Part shown: positions 13,664 to 21,448 of the stretch, piece after piece
Layout: every line of letters starts with the position of its first letter
Numbering within the stretch: position 1 is the first letter of the stretch
NCBI GenBank assembly: GCA_002490775.1
Contig: DKUR01000089.1
Coordinates: 1-21,554 of the forward strand
Length of the DNA: 21,554 nucleotides
Direction of reading: 5' to 3'
Origin: Lachnospiraceae bacterium UBA7199
GTDB taxonomy: Bacteria; Bacillota; Clostridia; Lachnospirales; Lachnospiraceae
The notes under the pieces: model-generated
Told to the model about the DNA's origin: nothing
Seen by the model: only the letters and a program-made list of their open reading frames with translations
Databases searched by the model: none
Program-made: the position numbers and the translations under genes

Positions 13664-14623
13664 ATGACGAGAAATCAGAACAGAATGGGGCTTATACGGA
13701 AAGTACATGGATTGATAGACAGTCAGGATCTTGAAAAACACCGTCACTCCCAGGACCAGGTGGGAGCGCTTTTAGGCAGTTCAAAAGAGCGGGTAATCCA
13801 GAGTGTGAAAATCGGGGAGATGGACGGAGAGTGGGTGTCTGTCAACCGGGTGCATATGAAAAAATATGTGATTTTATACTGTCATGGAGGAGGATATTCT
13901 ACAGGAAGCAGTCAATATGCAAGGATCTTAACCACAAAGCTGGCCGAGAGCACTTCTATGGATGTGCTTTGTTTTGACTACCGTCTTGCACCTGAACATC
14001 CTTATCCTGCAGCGTGTGAGGACGCCATGAAAGCATGGGATTATCTTATGCTTTTAGGATATGGGGCGAGAGACGTGATTGTAGCAGGAGACTCCGCAGG
14101 AGGCAATCTGGCATTATCTCTGGTGCATAAGTTGAAGCAGCAAAAGCGGCTGCTGCCCAGGGGACTGGTGCTTTTATCTCCCTGGACAGATCTCACTTCT
14201 TCAGGAAAAACACATGAAACAAGGGCGGAAGTAGATCCTGTTTTGAATGAAGAATATTTAAAACGGATGATTCAAAACTATGTGGGCGATAGAGCGCAGG
14301 AAGCAGGGGAGGCGGAAGATGAAGATGAGAAAGTCAAGGATCTGGAAGTCAAGGATCTGAAAGTCAAGGATCTGAAAGATCCTATGATCTCACCCTTATT
14401 TGGAGATTTTTCCGGCTTTCCTCCTACCTATATTCAGGCAGGAGACAATGAAATTTTATTGTCGGATTCCATTATGCTCCATGAAAGGATGGTACAGGCA
14501 AATGTTTCAGTTAAAATAGACGTTTTTAAGGGGATGTGGCATGTATTTCAGATGTCTCCCTTTAAGACTGCCTATGATGCAATGGAAAAAAATGCGGAAT
14601 TTATTTTTGATATCTGTCGTTGA
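13664..14623 (+). CDS. alpha/beta-hydrolase, HSL-family esterase
   Basis: A 319-aa carboxylesterase or lipase-like enzyme of the hormone-sensitive-lipase family, cytoplasmic. It shows the oxyanion motif HGGGYSTGS (74-82), DYRLAPEHPYPAA, the nucleophile elbow GDSAGG (S144), an acid position near E263/D268 in QAGDNEILLSD, and H293 in WHVFQ. Just before the SPLFGD motif the chain carries an extra acidic and basic stretch, about 211-239, that ends in three KVKDL-type repeats. AGGAG precedes the ATG at a rather long 15 nt; no better start is in frame. It is divergent from the acyltransferase, which suggests opposing or serial roles on an ester substrate. Confidence 0.92.
   Translation: MTRNQNRMGLIRKVHGLIDSQDLEKHRHSQDQVGALLGSSKERVIQSVKIGEMDGEWVSVNRVHMKKYVILYCHGGGYSTGSSQYARILTTKLAESTSMDVLCFDYRLAPEHPYPAACEDAMKAWDYLMLLGYGARDVIVAGDSAGGNLALSLVHKLKQQKRLLPRGLVLLSPWTDLTSSGKTHETRAEVDPVLNEEYLKRMIQNYVGDRAQEAGEAEDEDEKVKDLEVKDLKVKDLKDPMISPLFGDFSGFPPTYIQAGDNEILLSDSIMLHERMVQANVSVKIDVFKGMWHVFQMSPFKTAYDAMEKNAEFIFDICR
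14330..14374 (+). repeat. three in-frame 15-bp repeats in the esterase gene
   Basis: The unit AAAGTCAAGGATCTG occurs at 14330-14344, 14345-14359 (GAA for the first codon) and 14360-14374, encoding KVKDL-EVKDL-KVKDL. A partial fourth (AAAGAT) follows. It keeps the frame and probably extends a surface loop. Confidence 0.93.
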
Positions 14624-14696
14624 AAAAAGGATTTTTATTATTTGTACCGAATAATGATATTAGGAAGTTCTTTGAGTGTGAAAGCAGGAGCTATAG

Positions 14697-15701
14697 ATGA
14701 ACATACGAGAAAATCTGGAACAGCTTGAAATGGAATATTTAAGTCCTCATGCTGCTCATAGTGCGGCCTCCAGGGGAAGGCTGCGCAGGGAAGATGAGTG
14801 TGATATTCGTCCCGTTTATCAGCGTGACAGGGATCGAATCCTGCATTCTAAATCTTTTAGAAGGCTGAAAGACAAAACGCAGGTCTTTTTATCTCCAGAG
14901 GGAGATCATTACAGAACAAGGCTTACCCATACCCTGGAGGTATCTCAGAATGCAAGGACTATAGCCAAGGCGCTTCGCATGAATGAAGATCTGGTTGAGG
15001 CCATTGCACTTGGTCATGATCTTGGCCATACGCCCTTTGGCCACGCCGGGGAGAGAGCATTAAATGCTGTCTGTCCTTATGGATTTTGTCACAGCGATCA
15101 AAGTGTACGGACGGTGGATCTTCTTGAAAAGAATGGACAGGGCTTGAACCTGACGATGGAAGTAAGGGATGGAATACGAAATCACCAGACCAAAGGAATG
15201 CCATTTACATTGGAAGGAAGAATTGTCCGCTTTTCAGATAAAATTGCTTATATTCATCATGATATGGATGATGCCATCAGGGCAGGTATTTTAAAAGAGT
15301 CGGATGTACCTAAGGAAATTGGAGACGTGATCGGCTTTACTACCGGAGAGCGGCTGGATCATTTTATCCATGATCTGGTATCTACCAGCTATGGAAAAGA
15401 TGATATTATGATGTCCCCTTCTGTTTTGAAGGCAATGAAGGATCTGCGCAGATTTATGTTTGAAAGAGTCTACCAGAACAAGGAGGCCAAAAGTGAAGAG
15501 GGTAAGGCGGAAATGCTGATACAGACGCTTTACAACTATTACAGGCATCATTTAGAGCGGTTGCCGGAAGATTATGGGAATCTGATCAGGCGGGGCGAAC
15601 CGGAGGAAATGGTGGTTTGCGATTACATAGGTGCCATGACAGACCGCTTTGCAATTGCCAAATATGAAGAGATTTATATTCCCAGATCCTGGCATGGGTG
15701 A
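14697..15701 (+). CDS. dgt: dGTP triphosphohydrolase-like HD-domain protein
   Basis: A 334-aa HD-superfamily phosphohydrolase expected to cleave dGTP or other dNTPs to nucleoside and triphosphate, controlling dNTP pools. Metal-binding residues are visible: H78 (RTRLTHTLEV), H107-D108 (GHDLGH) with H111, and the later Asp in RFSDKIAYIHHD. The N-terminal FRRLKDKTQVF motif is typical. It is the shorter bacterial form. AGGAG sits 6 nt before the ATG. It heads a same-strand run with dnaG and rpoD, an order common in Clostridia. I found no convincing promoter in the 73-bp gap before it. Confidence 0.93.
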   Translation: MNIRENLEQLEMEYLSPHAAHSAASRGRLRREDECDIRPVYQRDRDRILHSKSFRRLKDKTQVFLSPEGDHYRTRLTHTLEVSQNARTIAKALRMNEDLVEAIALGHDLGHTPFGHAGERALNAVCPYGFCHSDQSVRTVDLLEKNGQGLNLTMEVRDGIRNHQTKGMPFTLEGRIVRFSDKIAYIHHDMDDAIRAGILKESDVPKEIGDVIGFTTGERLDHFIHDLVSTSYGKDDIMMSPSVLKAMKDLRRFMFERVYQNKEAKSEEGKAEMLIQTLYNYYRHHLERLPEDYGNLIRRGEPEEMVVCDYIGAMTDRFAIAKYEEIYIPRSWHG

Positions 15702-15748
15702 TCATGTGTTTTTAAGGAAGCGCACGTGGGAAAGGCATAGGAGCAAAA

Positions 15749-17521
15749 ATGTATTATCCCGACGAGTTAGTAGAAGAAGTACGGATGAAAAACGATATAG
15801 TGGATGTAGTCTCAGGATATGTTAGAATCCAGAAGAAGGGAAGCAGTTATTTTGGACTTTGCCCTTTTCATAATGAAAAATCTCCTTCCTTTTCTGTTTC
15901 CCAAAGCAAGCAGATGTATTACTGCTTTGGATGCGGTGCTGGGGGAAATGTATTTACTTTTATCATGGAGTATGAGAATTATTCCTTTCCAGAGGCGATA
16001 AAGTTTCTTGCTGACCGGGCCGGAGTGAATCTGCCTGAGGCAGAATACAATGAAGAAGCGCGGAGAAAGGAAAGCAGGCGGGCAAAGCTTTTAGAGATCA
16101 ACAAAGAGGCTGCAAAATATTTTTATTACCAGCTTCGCTCAGAAAGAGGACAGGCTGGTTTTCGGTATCTGCATGGAAGAGAACTTTCCGATGAAACGAT
16201 AAAGAAATTTGGCTTGGGATTTGCCAATGTGACCAGCGATGATCTTGTGAGATATTTGAAAAGCAAAGGTTATGAGGACAAGCTGATTCTGGAGGCAGGT
16301 CTTGCAAGCTTTGATGAAAAATTCGGCCTGCATGACAAATTCTGGAACCGGGTGATGTTTCCTATTCAGGACAGCAATCACAAGGTGATCGGGTTTGGGG
16401 GCCGGGTGATGGGAGATGGCAAACCCAAGTATTTGAATTCGCCAGAGACCATGATCTTTGATAAGAGCCGGAATTTGTACGGACTTAATTTTGCGCGCAC
16501 ATCAAGGGCTGGAAATATAATTTTGTGTGAAGGCTATATGGATGTGATCGCCATGCATCAGGCGGGATTTACCCAGGCGGCTGCATCTCTTGGAACTGCC
16601 TTTACAGCAGGACAAGCCAATCTTTTAAGACGCTATGCAAACGAAGTGATTTTGGCCTATGACAGCGACGGGGCAGGGGTTATGGCGGCGCTTCGGGCCA
16701 TCGGCATATTAAAAGAGGTGGGACTTACCGGAAAGGTTTTAAATTTAGAGCCTTATAAGGATCCAGACGAGTTTATGAAGAATATGGGGAAGGATGCTTT
16801 TGAACAGAGGCTTAAGCAGGCGGAAAACAGCTTTTTCTTTGAACTTCGCATGCTGAAAAGGGATTATGATTTAAATGATCCTGAGTCAAAAACCAGGTTT
16901 CATCGGGAGATCGCCAAAAAGCTCTGTACCTTTTCCGAGGAGGTAGAGCGGGAAAATTATATTGAAGCGGTGGCGGAAAAATATCATATTGGGTATGACA
17001 GTCTGCGGAAGCTGGTGCTTTCCTATGCGGCACAGACCGGACTTGCATCACCTGCGGTAAGACCGAAATCAGGCATTCAGACAAAGAAAGATCCGGAAGA
17101 AAACAAGAAAAAACCCCAAAAACTTTTACTAACATGGATGGTGGAGGAGCCGAATGTTTACCCGAAAATAAAGAAATATATTTCTCCGGAGGACTTTACG
17201 GAAGATTTATATAAAAAAGTAGCCGAAAAGCTTTTTGCTGATTTTGAAGCCGGCACTGTTCATCCGGCGGCGATTATAAGCTTATTTACGGATGAGGAGG
17301 AGCAAAGAGAGGTGGCAGGGGTATTTAATACCAAGCTGCCCCGTCTTGAAACAAAGGCGGAACAGGAAAAAGCATTTCACGATATTGTGCTTGCAGTGAA
17401 ACGGAGCAGTCTGGAGTACTCCTCCAGCCGGCTGGGAGGCGACATTTTGGCCTTAAATCAGGTGATTGAAGGGAAAAAGGCACTGGAAGAACTTAGCAAA
17501 ACGCATATTTCGCTGGATTAA
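15749..17521 (+). CDS. dnaG: DNA primase
   Basis: Makes RNA primers for replication at the fork with DnaB helicase. The 590-aa product has the N-terminal zinc finger CPFH...CFGC (C38, H41, C59, C62), the RNA-polymerase core with KYLNSPET (227-234), the TOPRIM domain with E261 (CEGYMD) and D305/D307 (YDSDGAG), and a C-terminal helicase-binding region from about 440 after a basic, Lys/Pro-rich linker. AGGAG precedes the ATG at 5 nt. It lies between dgt and rpoD in the macromolecular-synthesis arrangement. Confidence 0.98.
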   Translation: MYYPDELVEEVRMKNDIVDVVSGYVRIQKKGSSYFGLCPFHNEKSPSFSVSQSKQMYYCFGCGAGGNVFTFIMEYENYSFPEAIKFLADRAGVNLPEAEYNEEARRKESRRAKLLEINKEAAKYFYYQLRSERGQAGFRYLHGRELSDETIKKFGLGFANVTSDDLVRYLKSKGYEDKLILEAGLASFDEKFGLHDKFWNRVMFPIQDSNHKVIGFGGRVMGDGKPKYLNSPETMIFDKSRNLYGLNFARTSRAGNIILCEGYMDVIAMHQAGFTQAAASLGTAFTAGQANLLRRYANEVILAYDSDGAGVMAALRAIGILKEVGLTGKVLNLEPYKDPDEFMKNMGKDAFEQRLKQAENSFFFELRMLKRDYDLNDPESKTRFHREIAKKLCTFSEEVERENYIEAVAEKYHIGYDSLRKLVLSYAAQTGLASPAVRPKSGIQTKKDPEENKKKPQKLLLTWMVEEPNVYPKIKKYISPEDFTEDLYKKVAEKLFADFEAGTVHPAAIISLFTDEEEQREVAGVFNTKLPRLETKAEQEKAFHDIVLAVKRSSLEYSSSRLGGDILALNQVIEGKKALEELSKTHISLD

Positions 17522-17570
17522 GGCTAATAATGGTAATGTTTAGAATATCAGGAAGGACGGAAAACCGAAT

Positions 17571-18797
17571 ATGGATGAAAACACACAGGCAAAGTTTGAT
17601 GAGAAATTAACCGGACTCTTAGCTGTTGCCAAAAAGAAAAAAAATGTATTAGAGTATCAGGAAATTGTGGATTACTTTTCTGATGCTACATTAGGTGAGG
17701 AACAATTTGATAAAATCATTGAGGTGCTGGAGCAGAATAATGTGGATATTCTGCGTATTACCGAGGATGATGAAGTGGATGCCGAGGAGATCGTTTTATC
17801 GGAGGAAGATGAAGTCGATGTAGAGAATATTGATCTTTCGGTGCCTGATGGAATTAGTATAGAAGATCCTGTTAGAATGTATTTAAAGGAAATAGGAAAG
17901 GTGCCTCTTTTAAGTGCAGAGGATGAGATAGAGTTTGCACTGAAAATGGAAGCAGGCGTGGTGGCACAGGAAAAGATTGCGATACTGGAAAAAAGGATCG
18001 GTAATGTAGACGAGGCAGAAGAGGCGGAGATCAGGGAAGAAATCAATTCCTTAAAGAAGGATTTAGAGGCTGGTGATGAGGCGAAAAAGAGGCTGGCGGA
18101 GGCGAATCTTCGTTTGGTGGTCAGCATTGCAAAAAGATATGTAGGACGTGGAATGCTTTTTCTTGATTTGATTCAGGAAGGAAATTTGGGGTTGATCAAG
18201 GCAGTTGAAAAATTTGACCACCGCAAAGGATTTAAGTTTTCCACTTATGCAACATGGTGGATTCGTCAGGCAATTACAAGGGCAATTGCCGATCAGGCCA
18301 GAACGATTCGTATTCCTGTGCATATGGTGGAAACCATCAATAAACTGATCCGCGTCAGCAGACAGCTCCTTCAGGAACTTGGACGTGAACCTACTCCCGA
18401 GGAAATTGCAGAGGAAATGAAGCTTCCTGTGGAGCGTGTCCGTGAAATTTTAAAGATTTCTCAGGAACCGGTTTCGCTGGAAACTCCTATTGGAGAAGAA
18501 GAAGACTCTCATTTGGGCGATTTCATACAGGATGATAATGTACCTGTTCCCGCAGATGCAGCAGCATTTACTTTATTAAAGGAACAATTGGTAGAGGTAC
18601 TTAGTACATTGACAGAGAGGGAACAGAAGGTTTTAAGGCTCCGTTTCGGTCTGGACGACGGACGTGCCAGAACATTAGAAGAGGTAGGCAAGGAGTTTAA
18701 TGTTACAAGAGAGCGTATCAGGCAGATTGAGGCAAAGGCTCTCCGTAAGCTGCGTCATCCCAGCAGAAGCAGAAAATTAAAGGACTATCTGGATTGA
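17571..18797 (+). CDS. rpoD: primary RNA polymerase sigma factor (sigma-70/SigA)
   Basis: Housekeeping sigma factor that directs RNA polymerase to TTGACA/TATAAT promoters like those seen in this window. In its 408 aa are region 1.1 (about 1-60), a very acidic spacer (64-90), region 1.2 (DPVRMYLKEIG, from 99), regions 2.1-2.4 (RLVVSIAKRY to WWIRQAITRAI, 181-245), region 3 (about 255-330) and region 4 with the helix-turn-helix (TLEEVGKEFNVTRERIRQIE, 368-387). The length is normal for Clostridia. GGAAGG lies about 14 nt before the ATG, a little far. The stop codon overlaps the start of trmK. Confidence 0.98.
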   Translation: MDENTQAKFDEKLTGLLAVAKKKKNVLEYQEIVDYFSDATLGEEQFDKIIEVLEQNNVDILRITEDDEVDAEEIVLSEEDEVDVENIDLSVPDGISIEDPVRMYLKEIGKVPLLSAEDEIEFALKMEAGVVAQEKIAILEKRIGNVDEAEEAEIREEINSLKKDLEAGDEAKKRLAEANLRLVVSIAKRYVGRGMLFLDLIQEGNLGLIKAVEKFDHRKGFKFSTYATWWIRQAITRAIADQARTIRIPVHMVETINKLIRVSRQLLQELGREPTPEEIAEEMKLPVERVREILKISQEPVSLETPIGEEEDSHLGDFIQDDNVPVPADAAAFTLLKEQLVEVLSTLTEREQKVLRLRFGLDDGRARTLEEVGKEFNVTRERIRQIEAKALRKLRHPSRSRKLKDYLD

Positions 18798-19522
18798 TGG
18801 CAGGAACAATAGTTCTATCCGCCAGAATGCAGGCTGTGGCAGACATGGTCAAAACCGGAAACCGGGTTTGTGATGTGGGCTGTGATCATGGGCATGTGTC
18901 CATTTATCTGGTGCAGCATGGGATTGCGCCAAAGGTACTGGCAATGGACATAAACGAAGGTCCGCTGCAGCGGGCGCGGATGCATGTTGTTCAGGCAGAT
19001 CTTTCAGAATACATAACACTGCGGATTTCGGATGGACTTGATAAATATCAGCCCGGAGAGGCACAGACGCTGATTTGTGCAGGTATGGGGGGGAGACTGA
19101 TGCAGAAGATTCTGGAAAAAGAGCCGGAAAAAACAAAAAGTTTTGCGCAGATGATTCTTCAGCCCCAGTCAGAACTTTTAGCTTTTCGAAAATTTTTAAG
19201 AGAAACGGGATATGCCATCAAGCGGGAAGATATGATATTGGAAGGGGATAAATTTTATCCTATTATTGAAGCGGTGCCAGATAAGCAAGGGCATGGGTAT
19301 AAAAATGATGAGCTTTCAGACAGATTTGGCCCCAGACTTTTAGATGCCCGGCATCCGGTTCTTATAAAATATTTACAAAGAGAATGGGAGAACAGCCGGA
19401 AACTAAGAGAAGTTTTAAAGGCATCCAAAGAGAGCCGGCGTGCAGGAATGCGCTGCATGGAACTGGAAAAGGAAATTGATTTATTAGAAAGAGCATTAAG
19501 AATATGCGGCTGTGACTTGTAG
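18797..19522 (+). CDS. trmK: tRNA (adenine(22)-N(1))-methyltransferase
   Basis: SAM-dependent enzyme that methylates N1 of A22 in tRNA. The 241-aa product has the SAM-binding motif CDVGCDHGHVS (residues 25-35), the acidic motif AMDINEGPL, the AGMGG motif (95-99), and a C-terminal coiled-coil-like helical region (from about 195) typical of TrmK. The ATG at 18797 shares its A with the rpoD stop (TGATG), with AAAGGA about 12 nt upstream; a TTG one codon earlier is possible but unnecessary. Location directly after rpoD matches the usual Firmicute order and supports the call. Confidence 0.93.
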   Translation: MAGTIVLSARMQAVADMVKTGNRVCDVGCDHGHVSIYLVQHGIAPKVLAMDINEGPLQRARMHVVQADLSEYITLRISDGLDKYQPGEAQTLICAGMGGRLMQKILEKEPEKTKSFAQMILQPQSELLAFRKFLRETGYAIKREDMILEGDKFYPIIEAVPDKQGHGYKNDELSDRFGPRLLDARHPVLIKYLQREWENSRKLREVLKASKESRRAGMRCMELEKEIDLLERALRICGCDL

Positions 19523-19538
19523 AAGGAGAGAGCCTGTT

Positions 19539-21194
19539 ATGGTAACAATTACAATTGATGGTGTGCAAAAGAAATATCAAAAGGGGATCACCTTTGAAGA
19601 GATTGCAAAGGAATATCAGTCTCAGTACGATAATATGATTGCACTGGTAATGGAAAACGGTAAGATCAGAGAGTTGATCAAAACAGCAGAAAAAGATTGT
19701 GAACTTTCATTTATCACGCTGAAGGACAGCAGTGGACATAAATCCTATGTGAGAACTGCCCTGATGACGCTGGTAAAGGCGGTTTATGATGTTTTAGGAG
19801 CAGAAAAGGTAAGTAAAGTAAAGGTAGAGTTTGCCATCGGGCAGGGTTATTACTGTAATGTAAAAATGGATGAAAAGCTGAGTGATGCGCATGTAAAGGC
19901 AATCCGCAGGCGGATGATGGAACTTACTAATGCAGACCTTCCTATTACAAAGCGGTCGTATCCGATAGATGAGGCAATGGAAATTTTCCGCAAGTACAAA
20001 ATGCATGATAAAGAAAAATTGTTTCGTTACCGCCGAAGCTCTTTTGTAAATATTTATTGTCTGGATGGTTATTATGATTACTATTATGGCTATATGCTTC
20101 CAAGTACCGGATATTTGAAATATTATGATGTGATGCTGTATGAAAGCGGCATTATGCTTTTAATACCTGGAAGCGAAGATCCGGCTAAGTTAGACTTTTT
20201 TGAGCCGAAAGACAAGTTTTTCAGAACACTTAATACTTCTACACTTTGGGGAGAAATGCTGGGAATCGACTCAGTGGGTGATCTAAATGATGTGATCTGC
20301 CGAGGGGAGATCGGCGATATGATTTTGGTACAGGAGGCTTTGCAGGAGCGGAGAATTGGAGAGATTGCCAGGGAAATTGTGGATAAAGGAAATATTAAAT
20401 TTGTGCTGATTGCAGGTCCCTCCTCCTCAGGAAAAACTACCTTTTCCCACAGGCTGTCTATTCAGTTAAGGACCTATGGATTAATTCCCCATCCGATTGC
20501 CTTGGATGACTATTTTGTAAATCGGGAAGATACGCCGAAGGATGAAAACGGGGATTATAATTATGAGTGCCTTGAGGCAATAGACCTTAAGAAATTTAAT
20601 GAGGATATGAACCGGCTCCTTGCAGGAGAGGTGGTAGAAATTCCCCGTTTTAACTTTAAACTTGGCAAGCGGGAATATCATGGCAATTTTAAAAAGCTTG
20701 GACCGGAAGACATACTAGTGATAGAGGGCATACATGGGCTGAATCCAGCCACTACATTTTCCATGCCGGATGAAAATAAATTTAAAATATATATTAGCGC
20801 GTTAACCAGTATTAATATAGACGAACATAACAGGATACCAACTACGGATGGAAGACTGATCCGCAGGATGGTAAGAGATGCCAGGACAAGAGGAACCAGT
20901 GCCAGAAGAACGATAGAAATGTGGCCTTCGGTAAGAAGAGGAGAGGAAAAATACATTTTTCCTTATCAGGAAAGCGCTGATGAAATGTTCAATTCAGTGC
21001 TGATCTATGAATTGGCAGTACTGAAACAATATGCAGAGCCGCTTCTTTTCGGCATTGAAAAAGGAGTACCTGAGTACTATGAAGCAAAACGCCTCCTTAA
21101 ATTTTTAGAATATTTCCAAGGCATAGACAGCAACAACGTCCCCAATAACTCCATATGCCGGGAATTCATTGGAGGAAGTTACTTTAATGTTTAA
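19539..21194 (+). CDS. nucleoside kinase with N-terminal TGS and ThrRS-like domains
   Basis: A 551-aa fusion. Residues about 1-60 form a TGS domain (VTITIDGVQKKYQKGITFEE). About 70-200 resembles the second additional domain of threonyl-tRNA synthetase, and about 270-480 is a uridine-kinase/phosphoribulokinase-type kinase with the P-loop GPSSSGKTT (293-301), ALDDYF and the later RMVRDARTRG motif. It is expected to phosphorylate a nucleoside with ATP or GTP; which one is not readable from sequence. The ATG at 19539 is preceded by AAGGAGAG; an in-frame GTG at 19512 overlaps trmK and lacks a good site. This slot after trmK is often held by a Nif3/YqfO gene in other Firmicutes. Confidence 0.92.
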   Translation: MVTITIDGVQKKYQKGITFEEIAKEYQSQYDNMIALVMENGKIRELIKTAEKDCELSFITLKDSSGHKSYVRTALMTLVKAVYDVLGAEKVSKVKVEFAIGQGYYCNVKMDEKLSDAHVKAIRRRMMELTNADLPITKRSYPIDEAMEIFRKYKMHDKEKLFRYRRSSFVNIYCLDGYYDYYYGYMLPSTGYLKYYDVMLYESGIMLLIPGSEDPAKLDFFEPKDKFFRTLNTSTLWGEMLGIDSVGDLNDVICRGEIGDMILVQEALQERRIGEIAREIVDKGNIKFVLIAGPSSSGKTTFSHRLSIQLRTYGLIPHPIALDDYFVNREDTPKDENGDYNYECLEAIDLKKFNEDMNRLLAGEVVEIPRFNFKLGKREYHGNFKKLGPEDILVIEGIHGLNPATTFSMPDENKFKIYISALTSINIDEHNRIPTTDGRLIRRMVRDARTRGTSARRTIEMWPSVRRGEEKYIFPYQESADEMFNSVLIYELAVLKQYAEPLLFGIEKGVPEYYEAKRLLKFLEYFQGIDSNNVPNNSICREFIGGSYFNV

Positions 21195-21197
21195 CAA

Positions 21198-21359
21198 CAG
21201 TTCAGCCATGAAATAATGATAAAAGACCGTGAGAGCTTGCTCTCAGCGGGCGTTTATCATTATTTCATGAGCGGAGCGCCCACAAACGAGTAAAAGGTGA
21301 GCCGCGGGAGCGGCGCCGGATGCGAAGCAGCCGCTTTTACGAGATGTGGGGCTGAACTG
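21198..21359 (+). other. 162-nt compound inverted repeat, structured RNA or non-autonomous element
   Basis: Begins 3 nt after the kinase stop. The outer stem CAGTTCAGCC (21198-21207) pairs perfectly with GGCTGAACTG (21350-21359). Inside lie two domains. Domain A (21207-21269) is a 17-bp perfect stem (21207-21223 with 21253-21269) topped by GAGAGC-TT-GCTCTC. Domain B has CCACA/TGTGG (21280-21284, 21345-21349) and GTAAAAG/CTTTTAC (21290-21296, 21334-21340). These close a junction of two small hairpins: GCCGC-GGGA-GCGGC (21301-21314, GNRA loop) and CGG-A-TGC-GAA-GCA-G-CCG (21317-21333). I cannot assign it to a named RNA family. It may be a 3'-UTR RNA, a small RNA, or a dispersed MITE-like repeat. 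Confidence 0.7.
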
Positions 21360-21384
21360 CAGTAAGTAGTGTTGAACTGTTTAC

Positions 21385-21414
21385 TCATGTGAAATATTCA
21401 CATGATTTTTCTTT
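21385..21414 (+). terminator. intrinsic terminator before rnpB
   Basis: TCATGTGAA-ATA-TTCACATGA is a perfect 9-bp stem with a 3-nt loop, followed directly by TTTTTCTTT. It would end the kinase transcript including the structured element. The stem is AT-rich, so efficiency may be modest. Confidence 0.65.
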
Positions 21415-21448
21415 AATTTCATATCAATGTGTAAAAACCAAGTAGGAT

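Noticed and set aside
13521..13664. N-terminal extension of the acyltransferase to a TTG at 13664
   Set aside because: The added 48 residues are hydrophobic and unlike the family, run across the divergent promoter region, and would overlap the esterase start; TTG at 13520 has a proper ribosome binding site.
17672..18127. 151-aa minus-strand open frame within rpoD
   Set aside because: Serine-rich low-complexity product that mirrors the GAA/GAG/GAT-rich acidic spacer of the sigma factor; no start signals.
21198..21359. Complete insertion sequence at the structured element
   Set aside because: No transposase reading frame and only about 160 nt; at most a non-autonomous element.
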